From the NCBI RefSeq assembly GCF_963678635.1, contig NC_087063.1:64029290-64093289 (forward strand): 64,000 nucleotides of DNA. The letters run 5' to 3'. Both the position numbers and the translations under genes were made by a program. Of this stretch, positions 1 through 14,599 are shown one piece after another. Below the pieces are notes generated by a model that saw only the letters and a program-made list of their open reading frames with translations, searched no databases and was not told the origin of the DNA. The number at the start of each line of letters is the position of its first letter. Position 1 is the first letter of the stretch. Origin of the DNA: Symsagittifera roscoffensis. Lineage: Eukaryota > Xenacoelomorpha > Acoela > Convolutidae.

Positions 1-3000
1 AAAGACTTTTTTATAGTTGATTTTATGTTGGTATTCTGTTTTCTTGTTCGAATTTTTCTGACTGCATGATTTCAATTACTCAACTTTTTTGAAAGCTTTC
101 AAAGTGATTGTGATGATGGTCAGCCAATCCTTCTTTGATACCAATGAAAACTGTTTTTTTCTGACTTTGAATGAAAATTTTTAATGTACGTTGAACTAAT
201 GATATTTCTGACTGTTATGTTTCTTGCATTGTGTGCGCGGTTGCACGATTTATCTATTGAACACATATTAAACCTAGATTAATTGTTATACTGGTTTTTT
301 CTAAAGCTATTAGTTAAGTGTTTTCGGTGATGATGATTTGTCAGACAATCCTTCTTTGATTCTAATGAAAATAGATTATACCTGAGCTTGATCCTTTTAT
401 TTTCTTTTGTATTATTTGCTGCACGTTTATCAAAAAATTGAAAAAAGTTTCTGATGAAATAAGAGCCAATCCACTGAAAAATGATTTCCAATCTATCTGA
501 AGCGATGATTTTCGAGTTATGTTACTTGCCTTCAAGGTTTGATATTCGCTTTTTTCAAGTTTGACGTGAAGGCCCTTTTCTTGTATGATTTTGTTGGATT
601 TTTGTTTCCTCTTTATTTTCAAAAAATTGAACGTTTTTTTCAAAAAATTGAAGAACGTTTCTGATGAAATAAGAGCCAATCCACTGAACAATTATTTCTG
701 ATCTATATGAAGAAAATGATGTTCGATATATGTAAATGGCTTTCAAGGTTTAATTTTTTGCTTTTTTTGTTACAAGTTTGACATGAAAGACTTTCTTATA
801 TTTGATTTTATGTTGGTATTCTGTTTTCTTGTTCGAAATTTTCTGACTGCATGATTTTTATTACTCAACTCTTTTTGAAAGCTTTCAAACTAATAGTGAT
901 GATTATTTGCCAATCCTTCTTTGATTCCAATGAAAATTTTTTTTTCTGACTTTGAAAGAAAAATTTTAATGTACGTTGAACTAATGATACTCCTGACTGT
1001 TATGTTTCTTAAAGCTTTAAATTTAGTTGCGATGATTATAAGCCAATCCTTCTTTGATTCTAATGAAAATAGATTATATCTGAGCTTGATCAATATACTT
1101 TTTTGTCATTATTTGTTGCAAGTTTATTTCCAAAAAAATGAAAAATGTACTGATGAAATAAGAGCCAATCCACTGAACAATGGTTTCCAATCTATCTGAT
1201 GAAATGATTTTTGAGTTATATAAATTGCCTTCAAGTTGTGATATTTGCTTTTTTTCAAGTTTGAAGTGAAGGCCATTTTCTTATGATTTTGTTGGGTTTT
1301 TTTCCTCTTTTGAAGTTTTCTTGTTGCATGATTTTAATGACTGTACTCTTCTTGAAAGCTTTAAATTTAGTTGCGATGAATATAAGCCAATACTTTTTTT
1401 GATTACAAGTAAAAATTATTTTCTGATTTTGAATAAATTAACCTGTCTTATGTTCCGCTGAACTAATGATACCCTTGAATGTTATGCTCGAAAACAGTAT
1501 TATTGGAGCTAATGATTTAGAAGACTTAATGCTCAACAATGTTCTCCATTTTGTCTATGAACGCTTCGTGATTTTAAGTTTTATGCGACATTAATTTCAT
1601 TGTTCATTTTTCGAATATATCTCTTGATGCTGTTTTCCGTCTGAATTCTGTTTTTGCACTGTGTGCGCGTTTGCAAAATTTATCTGTCGAACACATATTA
1701 AACCTCAATTAATTGTTTTACTGGTTTTTTTCTGAAGCTAGTAGTAAAGAGTTTTTAGTGATGATGATTTTTCAGCCAATCCTTCTTTGACTCTAATGAA
1801 AATAAATTATATCTGAGCTTGATCAAATTACTTTTTTTGTAATTATTTGCTGCACGTTTATTTTGAAAAAATTGAAAAATGTTTCTGATGAAATAAGAGC
1901 CAATCCACTGAACAATTATTTCTGATCTATCTAAAGAAATTTATATTCGAATTTTTTAAATGGTTTTCAAGGTTTAGTTTTTGCTTTTTTTCTTACAAGA
2001 TTGACATGAAAGACTTTCTTATGTTTGATTTTATATTGGTATTCTGTTTTCTTGTTCGAAATTTTCTGACTGCATGATTTTAATTACTCAACTCTTTTTG
2101 AAAGCTTTCAATTAATTGTGATGATTATCAGCCAATCTTTCTTTGATTCCAATGAAAATTATTTTTTTCTGACTTTGAATAAAAAAATTTTAATGTACGT
2201 TGAACTAATGATACTCCTGACTGTTATGTTTCTTGCATTGTGTGCGCGGTTGCACGATATATCTATTGAACACTTATTAAACCTGGATTAATTGTATTAC
2301 TGGTTTTTTCTAAAGCTATTAGTAAAGAGTTTTCGGTGATGATGATTTGTTAGCCAATCCTTCTTTGATTCTAATCAAAGTAGATTATACCTGAGCTTGA
2401 TCCTTTTAGTTTTTTTATATTATTTGCTGCACGTTTGTTTTCAAAAAATTGAAAAACGTTTTTGATAAAATGAGAGCCAATCCACTGAACAATGATTTCC
2501 AATCTATCTGAAGCTATCATTTTTGAGTTATGTAACTTGCCTTCAAGGTTTTATATTGGCTTTTTTCAAGTTTGACGTGAAGGCCATTTTCTTGTATGAT
2601 TTTGTTGGATTTTTGTTTCCTCTTTTGAAGTTTTCTTGTTGCATGATTTTAATTACTGAACTCTTTTTGAAAGTTTTAAGTTTAGTTGCGATGAATATAA
2701 GCCAATCCTTCTTTGATTGCAATAAAAACAATTTTTTTCTGAGTTTGAATAAATTAACTTTTTTTATGTTTCGCTGAACTAATGATACTCTTGAATGTTA
2801 TGCTCGAAACCAGTATTATTGGAGCTAATGATTTAGGAGATGTAATGCTCAACAATGTTCTCCGTTTTGTCTATGAACGCTTCGTTATTTTCAGTTTTAT
2901 GGGACATTAATTCCACTGTTCATTTTTCGAATTGATCTCTTTGGATGCTGTTTTCCGTCTGGATTCTGTTTTTATTTTTGCAATGTGTGCGCGGTTGCAC

Positions 3001-6000
3001 GGTTTATCTATTGAATACATTTTAAACCTCGATTGGTTGTTTTACTGGTTTCTTTCTGAAGCTAGTAGTGAAGAGTTTTTAGTGATGATGATTTGTCAGC
3101 CAATCCTTCTTTGATTCTACTGAAAATAATTTATATCTGAGCTTGATCAATATTGTTTTTTTTGTAATTATTTGCTGCAAAAAATTGAAAAACGTTTCTG
3201 ATGAAATAAGAGCCAATCCACTGAACAATCATTTCTAATCTATTTGAAGAAAATGATGTTCGATTTTTGTAAATGGCTTTCAAGGTTTAATATTTGCTTT
3301 TTTTGTTAAAAGTTCGACATGAAAAACTTTTTCATGTTTGATTTTATGTTGGTATTCTGTTTTCTTGTTCGAAATTTTCTGACTGCTTGATTTCAATTAC
3401 TCAACTTTTTTGAAAGATTTCAAACTAATTGTGATGATTATCAGCCAATCCTTCTTTGATTCCAATGACAATTATTTTTTACCGACTTTGAATTGAAAAT
3501 TTTAATGTAAGTTGAACTAATGATACTCCTGACTGTTATGTTTCTTGCATTGTGTGCGCGGTTGCACAATTTATCTATTGAACACATATTAAACCTCGAT
3601 TAATTGTTATACTGTTTTTTTTCTGAAGCTATTAGTAAAGAGTTTTTAGTGATGATGATTTGTCAGCCAATCCTTCTTTGATTCTAACGAAAATAGATTA
3701 TACCTGAGCTTGATCCTTTTACTTTCTTTTATATTATTTGCTGCACGTTTATTTTCAAAAAATTGAAAATTATTACTGATGAAATAAGAGCCAATCCACT
3801 GAACAATGATTTCCAATCTATCTGAAGCGATGATTTTTGAGTTATGTAACTTGCCTTCAGGGTTTGATATTCGCTTTTTTCAAGTTTGACGTGAAGGCCA
3901 TTTTCTTGTATGATTTTGTTGGATTTTTGTTTCCTCTTTTGAAGTTTTCTTGTTGCATGATTCTAATTACCCTTGAATGTTATGCTCGAAAACAGTATTA
4001 TTGGAACTAATGATTTAGAAGACTTAATGCTCAACAATGTTCTCCGTTTTGTCTATGAACGCTTCGTGATTTTAAGTTTAGTGGGACACTAATTCCACTG
4101 TTCATTTTTCGAATTGATCTCTTTGGATGCTGTTTTCCGTCTGGATTCTGTTTTTTTTTTGCACTGTGCGCGGTTGCACGGTTTATCTATTGAATACATA
4201 TTAAACCTCGATTGATTGTTTTACTGGTTTCTTTCTGAAGCTAGTAGTGAAGAGTTTTTAGTGATGATGATTTGTCAGCCAATCCTTCTTTGATTCTACT
4301 GAAAATAAATTATATCTGAGCTTGATCAATATTGTTTTTTTTTTGTAATTATTTGCTGCAAAAAATTGAAAAACGTTCCTGATGAAATAAGAGCCAATCC
4401 ACTGAACAGTTATTTCTGATCTATCTGACGAAAATGAAAGATGTTCGATTTATGTAAATGGCTTTCAAGGTTTAATTTTTGCTTTTTTTGTTACAAGTTC
4501 GACATGAAAGACTTTTTCATGTTTGATTTTATGTTGGTATTCTGTTTTCTTGTTCGAAATTTTCTGACTGCATGATTTCAATTATTCAACTTTGAAAGCT
4601 TTCAAACTAATTTTGATGATTATCAGCCAATCCTTCTTTGATTCCAATGAAAAAATTTTTTAACTGACTTTGAATAAAAAAATTTAATGTACGTTGAACT
4701 AATGATACTCCTGACTGTTATGTTTCTTGCATTGTGTGCGCGATTGCACGATTTATCTATTGAACACATATTAAACCTCGATTAATTGTTTTACTGTTTT
4801 TTTTCTGAAGCTATTAGTAAAGAGTTTTTAGTGATGATGATTTGTCAGCCAATCCTTCTTTGATTCTAATGAAAATAGATTATACCTGAGCTTGATCCTT
4901 TTACTTTCTTTTATATTATTTGCTGCACGTTTATTTTCAAAAAATTGAAAATTATTTCTGAAATAAGAGCCAATCCACTGAACAATGATTTCCAATCTAT
5001 CTGAAGCGATGATTTTTGAGTTATGTAACTTGCCTTCAAGGTTTGATATTCGCTTTTTTCAAGTTTGACGTGAAGGCCATTTTCTTATGATTTTGTTGGA
5101 TTTTTTTCCTCTTTTGAAGTTTTCTTGTTGCATGATTTTAATTACTGACCTCTTCTTGAAAGCTTTAAATTTAGTTGCGATGAATATAAGCCAATACTTC
5201 TTGGATTACAATGAAAACAATTTTTTCTCTGAGTTTGAATAAATTAACTTTTTTTATGTTTCGCTGAACTAATGATACTCTTGAATGTTATGCTCGAAAA
5301 ATGTATTATTGGAGCTAATGATTTAGGAGATGTAATGCTCAACAATGTTCTCCGTTTTGTCTATGAACGCTTCGTTATTTTCAGTTTTATGGGACACTAA
5401 TTCCACTGTTCATTTTTCGAATTGATCTCTTTGGATGCTGTTTTCCGTCTGGATTCTGTTTTTTTTGCACTGTGCGCGGTTGCACGGTTTATCTATTGAA
5501 TACATATTAAACCTCGATTGATTGTTTTACTGGTTTCTTTCTGAAGCTAGTAGTGAAGAGTTTTTAGTGATGATGATTTGTCAGCCAATCCTTCTTTGAT
5601 TCTACTGAAAATAAATTATATCTGAGCTTGATCAATATTGTTTTTTTTTGTAATTATTTGCTGCAAAAAATTGAAAAACGTTCCTGATGAAATAAGAGCC
5701 AATCCACTGAACAGTTATTTCTGATCTATCTGACGAAAATGAAAGATGTTCGATTTATGTAAATGGCTTTCAAGGTTTAATTTTTGCTTTTTTTGTTACA
5801 AGTTCGACATGAAAGACTTTTTCATGTTTGATTTTATGTTGGTATTCTGTTTTCTTGTTCGAAATTTTCTGACTGAGTGATTTCAATTATTCAACTTTTT
5901 TGAAAGCTTTCAAACTAATTTTGATGATTATCAGCCAATCCTTCTTTGATTCCAATGAAAAATTTTTTTTTACTGACTTTGAATAAAAAAATTTAATGTA

Positions 6001-7599
6001 CGTTGAACTAATGATACTCCTGACTGTTATGTTTCTTGCATTGTGTGCGCGGTTGCACGATTTATCTATTGAACACATATTAAACCTCGATTAATTGTTT
6101 TACTGTTTTTTTTCTGAAGCTATTAGTAAAGAGTTTTTAGTGATGATGATTTGTCAGTAAATCCTTCTTTGATTCTAATGAAAATAGATTATACCTGAGC
6201 TTGATCCTTTTACTTTCTTTTATATTATTTGCTGCACGTTTATTTTCAAAAAATTGAAAATTATTTCTGATGAAATAAGAGCCAATCCACTGAACAATGA
6301 TTTCCAATCTATCTGAAGCGATGTTTTTTGAGTTATGTAACTTGCCTTCAAGGTTTGATATTCGCTTTTTTCAAGTTTGACGTGAAGGCCATTTTCTTGT
6401 ATGTTTTTGTTGGATTTTTGTTTCCTCTTTTGAAGTTTTCTTGTTGCATGATTTTAATTACTGAACTCTTTTTGAAAGTTTTCAATTTAGTTGCGAAGAA
6501 TATAAGCCAATCCTTCTTTGTTCCTCCAATGTTCCGCTGAACTAATGATACTCTTGAATGTTATGCTCGAAAACAGTATTAATGGAGCTAATGATTTAGG
6601 AGACTTAATGCTCAACAATGTTTTCCGTTTTGTCTATGAACGCTTCTGTGTTTTCAGTTTTATGGGACATTAATTCCATTGTTGATTTTTCGAATTTATC
6701 TCTTTGGATGCTGTTTTCCGTCTGGATTCTGTTTTTATTTTTGCACTGTGTGCGCGGTTGCACGGTTTATCTATTGAATACATATTAAACCTCGATTGGT
6801 TGTTTTACTGGTTTCTTTCTGAAGCTAGTTGTGAAGAGTTGTTAGTGATGATGATTTGTCAGCCAATCCTTCTTTGATTCTAATGAAAATAGATTATATC
6901 TGAGCTTGATCAATATACTTTTTTTGTAATTATTTGTTGCAAGTTTATTTCCAAAAAATTGAAAAAGGTACTGATGAAATAAGAGCCAATCCACTGAACA
7001 ATGATTTCCAACCTATCTGATGAGATGATTTTTGAGTTATGTAAATTGCCTTCAAGGTTTGATATCTGCTTTTTTTTCAAGTTTGAAGTGAAGGCCATTT
7101 TCTTATGATTTTGTTGGATTTTTTTTCCTCTTTTGAAGTTTTCTTGTTGCATGATTTTAATTACTGAACTCTTCTTGAAAGCTCTAAATTTAGTTGCGAT
7201 GAATGTAACCCAATCCTTCTTTGATTACAATGAAAACTATTTTTTTCTGAGTTTGAATAAATTAACTTTTTTTTATGTTCCGCTGAACTAATGATACTCT
7301 TGAATGTCATGCTCGAAAACAGTATTATTGGAGCTAATGATTTAGAAGACTTAATGCTCAACAATGTTCTCCGTTGTGTCTATGAACGCTTCGTGATTTT
7401 AAGTTTTATGGGACATTTATTCCACTGTTCATTTTTCGAATTGATCTCTTTAGATGCTGTTTTCCGTCTGGATTCTGTTTTTTTTTTGCACTGTGCGCGG
7501 TTGCACGGTTTATCTATTGAATACATATTAAACCTCGATTGATTGTTTTACTGTTTTTTTCTGAAGCTATTAGTAAAGAGTTTTTAGTGATGATGATTT
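1..7599 (+). repeat. Array segment: diverged alternating short and long units
   Basis: Short and long units mainly alternate here, giving a composite period of about 1.3 kb (for example anchors 4276 to 5582). Units are more diverged from each other than in the centre of the array. A long unit is internally truncated near 3960, where the sequence jumps from the GCATGATT segment directly to the CTTGAATGTTATGCTCG segment. A hybrid unit near 1040 joins the B-half leader directly to an A-half body. These look like unequal exchange products. Confidence 0.8.
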
Positions 7600-10500
7600 G
7601 TCAGCCAATCCTTCTTTGATTCTACTGAAAATAAATTATATCTTGAGCTTGATCAATATTGTTTTTTTTGTAATTAGTTGCTGCCAAAAATTTAAAAACG
7701 TTTCTGATGAAATAAGAGCCAATCCACTGAACAATTATTTCTGATCTATCTGAAGAAAATGATTTTCGATTTATGTAAATGGCTTTCAAGGTTTAATTTT
7801 TGCTTTTTTTGTTACAAGTTCGACATAAAAGACTTTTTCATGTTTGATTTTATGTTGGTATTCTGTTTTCTTGTTCGAAATTTTCTGACTGCATGATTTC
7901 AATTACTCAATTTTTTTGAAAGCTTTCAAACTAATTGTGATGATTATCAGCCAATCCTTCTTTGATTCCAATGAAAATTATTTTTTACTGACTTTGAATA
8001 AAAAATTTTAATGTACGTTGAACTAATGGTACTCCTGACTGTTATGTTTCTTGCATTGTGTGCGCGGTTGCACGATTTATCTATTGAACACATATTAAAC
8101 CTCGATTGATTGTTTTACTGGTTTTTTCTGAAGCTAGTAGTGAAGAGTTTTTAGTGATGATGATTTGTCAGCCAATCCTTCTTTGATTCTACTGAAAATA
8201 AATTATATCTGAGCTTGATCAATATTGTTTTTTTTTGTAATTATTTGCTGGCAAAAAATTGAAAAACGTTTCTGATGAAATAAGAGGCAATCCACTGAAC
8301 AATTATTTCTGATCTATCTGAAGAAAATGATGTTCGGTTTATGTAAATAGCTTTCAAGGTTTAATTTTTGCTTTTTTTGTTACAAGTTCGACATGAAAGA
8401 CTTTTTCATGTTTGATTTTATGTTGGTATTCTGTTTTCTTGTTCGAAATTTTCTGACTGCATGATTTCAATTACTCAACTTTTTTGTGAAAGCTTTCAAA
8501 CTAATTGTGATGATTATCAGCCAATCCTTCTTTGATTCCAATGAAAATTATTTTTTACTGACTTTGAATAAAAAATTTTAATCTACGTTGAACTAATGGT
8601 ACTCCTGACTGTTATGTTTTCTTGCATTGTGTGCGCGGTTGCACGATTTATCTATTGGACACACATTAAACCTCGATTAATTGTTTTACTGTTTTTTTTC
8701 TGAAGCTATTAGTAAAGAGTTTTCAGTGATGATGTTTTGTCAGCCAATCCTTCTTTGGTTCTAATGAAAATAAATTATATCTGAGCTTGATCAATATTGT
8801 TTGTTTTTTGTAATTATTTGCTGCAAAAAATTGAAAAACGCTTCTGATGAAATAAGAGCCAATCCACTGAACAATTATTTCTGATCTATCTGAAGAAAAT
8901 GATGTTCGGTTTATGTAAATGGCTTTCAAGGTTTAATTTTTGCTTTTTTTGTTACAAGTTCGACATGAAAGACTTCTTCATGTTTGATTTTATGTTGGTA
9001 TTCTGTTTTCTTGTTCGAAATTTTCTGACTGCATGATTTCAATTACTCAACTTCTTTGAAAGCTTTCAAACTAATTGTGATCATTATCAGCCAATCCTTC
9101 TTTGATTCCAATAAAACTTATTTTTTACTGACTTTGAATAAAAATTTTTAATGCACGTTGAACTAATGGTACTCCTGGCTGTTATGTTTCTTGCATTGTG
9201 TGCGCGGTTGCACGATTTATCTATTGAACACATATTAAACCTCGATTGATTGTTTTACTGGTTTTTGCTGAAGCTAGTAGTGAAGAGTTTTTAGTGATGA
9301 TGATTTGTCAGCCAATCCTTCTTTGATTCTACTGAAAATAAATTATATCTGAGCTTGATCAATATTGTTTTTTTTTGTAATTATTTGCTGGCAAAAAATT
9401 GAAAAACCTTTCTGATGAAATAAGAGCCAATCCACTGAACAATGATTTCCAATCTATCTGAAGCGATGATTTTTGAGTTATGTAACTTGCCTTCAAGGTT
9501 TGATATTCGCTTTTTTCAAGTTTGACGTGAAGGCCATTTTCTTGTATGTTTTTGTTGGATTTTTTTTTCCTCTTTTGAAGTTTTCTTGTTGCATGATTTT
9601 AATTACTGAACTCTTCTTGAAAGCTCTAAATTTAGTTGCGATGAATGTAACCCAATCCTTCTTTGATTACAATGAAAACAATTTTTTTCTGAGTTTGAAT
9701 AAATTAACTTTTTTTTATGTTCCGCTGAACTAATGATACTCTTGAATGTTATGCTCGAAAACAGTATTATTGGAGCTAATGATTTAGAAGACTTAATGCT
9801 CAACAATGTTCTCCGTTGTGTCTATGAACGCTTCGTGATTTTAAGTTTTATGGGACATTTATTCCACTGTTCATTTTTCGAATTGATCTCTTTGGATGCT
9901 GTTTTCCGTCTGGATTCTGTTTTTTTTTGCACTGTGCGCGGTTGCACGGTTTATCTATTGAATACATATTAAACCTCGATTGATTGTTTTACTGGTTTTT
10001 TTCTGAAGCTAGTAGTGAAGAGTTTTTAGTCATAATGATTTGTCCGCCAATCCTTCTTTGATTCTACTGAAAATAAATTATATCTGAGCTTGATCAATAT
10101 TGTTTTTTTTTGTAATTATTTGCTGCAAAAAATTGAAAAACGTTTCTGATGAAATAAGAGCCAATCCACTGAACAATTATTTCTGATCTATCTGAAGAAA
10201 AAGATGTTCGGTTTATGTAAATGGCTTTCAAGGTTTAATTTTTGCTTTTTTTGTTACAAGTTCGACATAAAAGACTTTTTAATGTTTGATTTTATGTTGG
10301 TATTCTGTTTTCTTGTTCGAAATTTTCTGACTGCATGATTTCAATAACTCAATTTTTTTGAAAGCTTTCAAACTAATTGTGATGATTATCAGCCAATCCT
10401 TCTTTGATTCCAATGAAAATTATTTTTTACTGACTTTGAATAAAAAATTTTAATGTACGTTGAACTAATGGTACTCCTGACTGTTATGTTTCTTGCATTG

Positions 10501-13500
10501 TGTGCGCGGTTGCACGATTTATCTATTGAACACATATTAAACCTCGATTGATTGTTTTACTGGTTTTTTCTGAAGCTAGTAGTGAAGAGTTTTTAGTGAT
10601 GATGATTTGTCAGCCAATCCTTCTTTGATTCTACTGAAAATAATTTATATCTGAGCTTGATCAATATTGTTTTTTTTTGTAATTATTTGCTGGCAAAAAA
10701 TTGAAAAACGTTTCTGATGAAATAAGAGGCAATCCACTGAACAATTATTTCTGATCTATTTGAAGAAAATGATGTTCGGTTTATGTAAATAGCTTTCAAG
10801 GTTTAATTTTTGCTTTTTTTGTTACAAGTTCGACATGAAAGACTTTTTCATGTTTGATTTTATGTTGGTATTCTGTTTTCTTGTTCGAAATTTTCTGACT
10901 GCATGATTTCAATTACTCAACTTTTTTGTGAAAGCTTTCAAACTAATTGTGATGATTATCAGCCAATCCTTCTTTGATTCCAATGAAAATTATTTTTTAA
11001 TGACTTTGAATAAAAAATTTTAATCTACGTTGAACTAATGGTACTCCTGACTGTTATGTTTCTTGCATTTTGTGCGCGGTTGCACGATTTATCTATTGGA
11101 CACATATTAAACCTCGATTAATTGTTTTACTGTTTTTTTTTCTGAAGCTATTAGTAAAGAGTTTTCAGTGATGATGTTTTGTCAGCCAATCCTTCTTTGG
11201 TTCTAATGAAAATAAATTATATCTGAGCTTGATCAATATTGTTTGTTTTTTTTTTTGTAAGTATTTGCTGCAAAAAATTGAAAAACGCTTCTGATGAAAT
11301 AAGAGCCAATCCACTGAACAATTATTTCTGATCTATCTGAAGAAAATGATGTTCGGTTTATGTAAATGGCTTTCAAGGTTTAATTTTTGCTTTTTTTGTT
11401 ACAAGTTCGACATGAAAGACTTCTTCATGTTTGATTTTATGTTGGTATTCTGTTTTCTTGTTCGAAATTTTCTGACTGCATGATTTCAATTACTCAACTT
11501 CTTTGAAAGCTTTCAAACTAATTGTGATGATTATCAGCCAATCCTTCTTTGATTCCAATGAAACTTATTTTTTACTGACTTTGAATAAAAAATTTTAATG
11601 TACGTTGAACTAATGGTACTCCTGACTGTTATGTTTCTTGCATTGTGTGCGCGGTTGCACGATTTATCTATTGAACACATATTAAACCTCGATTGATTGT
11701 TTTACTGGTTTTTTCTGAAGCTAGTAGTGAAGAGTTTTTAGTGATGATGATTTGTCAGCCAATCCTTCTTTGATTCTACTGAAAATAAATTATATCTGAG
11801 CTTGATCAATATTGTTTTTTTTTGTAATTATTTGCTGGCAAAAAATTGAAAAACGTTTCTGATGAAATAAGAGGCAATCCACTGAACAATTATTTCTGAT
11901 CTATCTGAAGAAAATGATATTCGGTTTATGTAAATGGCTTTCAAGGTTTAATTTTTGCTTTTTTTGTTACAAGTTCGACATAAAAGACTTTTTAATGTTT
12001 GATTTTATGTTGGTATTCTGTTTTCTTGTTCGAAATTTTCTGACTGCATGATTTCAATAACTCAATTTTTTTGAAAGCTTTCAAACTAATTGTGATGATT
12101 ATCAGCCAATCCTTCTTTGATTCCAATGAAAATTATTTTTTACTGACTTTGAATAAAAAATTTTAATGTACGTTGAACTAATGATACTCCTGACTGTTAT
12201 GTTTCTTGCATTGTGTGCGCGGTTGCACGATTTATCTATTGAACACATATTAAACCTCGATTGATTGTTTTACTGGTTTTTTCTGAAGCTAGTAGTGAAG
12301 AGTTTTTAGTGATGATGATTTGTCAGCCAATCCTTCTTTGATTCTACTGAAAATAAAATATATCTGAGCTTGATCAATATTGTTTTTTTTGTAATTATTT
12401 GCTGGCAAAAAATTGAAAAACGTTTCTGATGAAATAAGAGGCAATCCACTGAACAATTATTTCTGATCTATCTGAAGAAAATGATGTTCGGTTTATGTAA
12501 GTAGCTTTCAAGGTTTAATTTTTGCTTTTTTTGTTACAAGTTCGACATGAAAGACTTTTTCATGTTTGATTTTATGTTGGTATTCTGTTTTCTTGTTCGA
12601 AATTTTCTGACTGCATGATTTCAATTACTCAACTTTTTTGTGAAAGCTTTCAAACTAATTGTGATGATTATCAGCCAATCCTTCTTTGATTCCAATGAAA
12701 ATTATTTTTTACTGACTTTGAATAAAAAATTTTAATGTACGTTGAACTAATGATACTCCTGACTGTTATGTTTCTTGCATTGTGTGCGCGGTTGCACGAT
12801 TTATCTATTGAACACATATTAAACCTCGATTGATTGTTTTACTGGTTTTTTCTGAAGCTAGTAGTGAAGAGTTTTTAGTGATGATGATTTGTCAGCCAAT
12901 CCTTCTTTGATTCTACTGAAAATAAAATATATCTGAGCTTGATCAATATTGTTTTTTTTGTAATTATTTGCTGGCAAAAAATTGAAAAACGTTTCTGATG
13001 AAATAAGAGGCAATCCACTGAACAATTATTTCTGATCTATCTGAAGAAAATGATGTTCGGTTTATGTAAGTAGCTTTCAAGGTTTAATTTTTGCTTTTTT
13101 TGTTACAAGTTCGACATGAAAGACTTTTTCATGTTTGATTTTATGTTGGTATTCTGTTTTCTTGTTCGAAATTTTCTGACTGCATGATTTCAATTACTCA
13201 ACTTTTTTGTGAAAGCTTTCAAACTAATTGTGATGATTATCAGCCAATCCTTCTTTGATTCCAATGAAATTTATTTTTTACTGACTTTGAATAAAAAATT
13301 TTAATCTACGTTGAACTAATGGTACTCCTGACTGTTATGTTTCTTGCATTGTGTGCGCGGTTGCACGATTTATCTATTGGACACATATTAAACCTCGATT
13401 AATTGTTTTACTGTTTTTTTTCTGAAGCTATTAGTAAAGAGTTTTCAGTGATGATGTTTTGTCAGCCAATCCTTCTTTGGTTCTAATGAAAATAAATTAT

Positions 13501-14599
13501 ATCTGAGCTTGATCAATATTGTTTGTTTTTTTTGTAATTATTTGCTGCAAAAAATTGAAAAACGCTTCTGATGAAATAAGAGCTAATCCACTGAACAATT
13601 ATTTCTGATCTATCTGAAGAAAATGATGTTCGGTTTATGTAAATGGCTTTCAAGGTTTACTTTTTGCTTTTTTTGTTACAAGTTCGACATGAAAGACTTC
13701 TTCATGTTTGATTTTATGTTGGTATTCTGTTTTCTTGTTCGAAATTTTCTGACTGCATGATTTCAATTACTCAACTTTTTTGAAAGCTTTCAAACTAATT
13801 GTGATGATTATCAGCCAATCCTTCTTTGATTCCAATGAAACTTATTTTTTACTGACTTTGAATAAAAAATTTTAATGTACGTTGAACTAATGGTACTCCT
13901 GACTGTTATGTTTCTTGCATTGTGTGCGCGGTTGCACGATTTATCTTTTGAACACATATTAAACCTCGATTGATTGTTTTACTGGTTTTTTCTGAAGCTA
14001 GTAGCGAAGAGTTTTTAGTGATGATGATTTGTCAGCCAATCCTTCTTTGATTCTACTGAAAATAAATTATATCTGAGCTTGATCAATATTGTTTTTTTTT
14101 GTAATTATTTGCTGGCAAAAAATTGAAAAACGTTTCTGATGAAATAAGAGGCAATCCACTGAACAATTATTTCTGATCTATCTGAAGAAAATGATGTTCG
14201 GTTTATGTAAATAGCTTTCAAGGTTTAATTTTTGCTTTTTTTGTTACAAGTTCGACATGAAAGACTTTTTCATGTTTGATTTTATGTTGGTATTCTGTTT
14301 TCTTGTTCGAAATTTTCTGACTGCATGATTTCAATTACTCAACTTTTTTGTGAAAGCTTTCAAACTAATTGTGATGATTATCAGCCAATCCTTCTTTGAT
14401 TCCAATGAAAATTATTTTTTACTGACTTTGAATAAAAAATTTTAATCTACGTTGAACTAATGGTACTCCTGACTGTTATGTTTCTTGCATTGTGTGCGCG
14501 GTTGCACGATTTATCTATTGGACACATTAAACCTCGATTAATTGTTTTACTGTTTTTTTTCTGAAGCTATTAGTAAAGAGTTTTCAGTGATGATGTTTT
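7600..14599 (+). repeat. Array segment: mostly short units
   Basis: Anchors at 7600, 8167, 8739, 9308, 10041, 10608, 11182, 11757 and on to 14600 are spaced about 570 bp apart, with one long unit (9308 to 10041). A sub-variant reading GGTTCTAATG after the anchor recurs near 8750, 11195, 13475 and 14616. Two adjacent copies share rare changes (AAATAAAATATATCTG near 12355 and 12925; GTAAGTAGC near 12497 and 13067), marking a recent duplication of about 569 bp. Confidence 0.85.
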
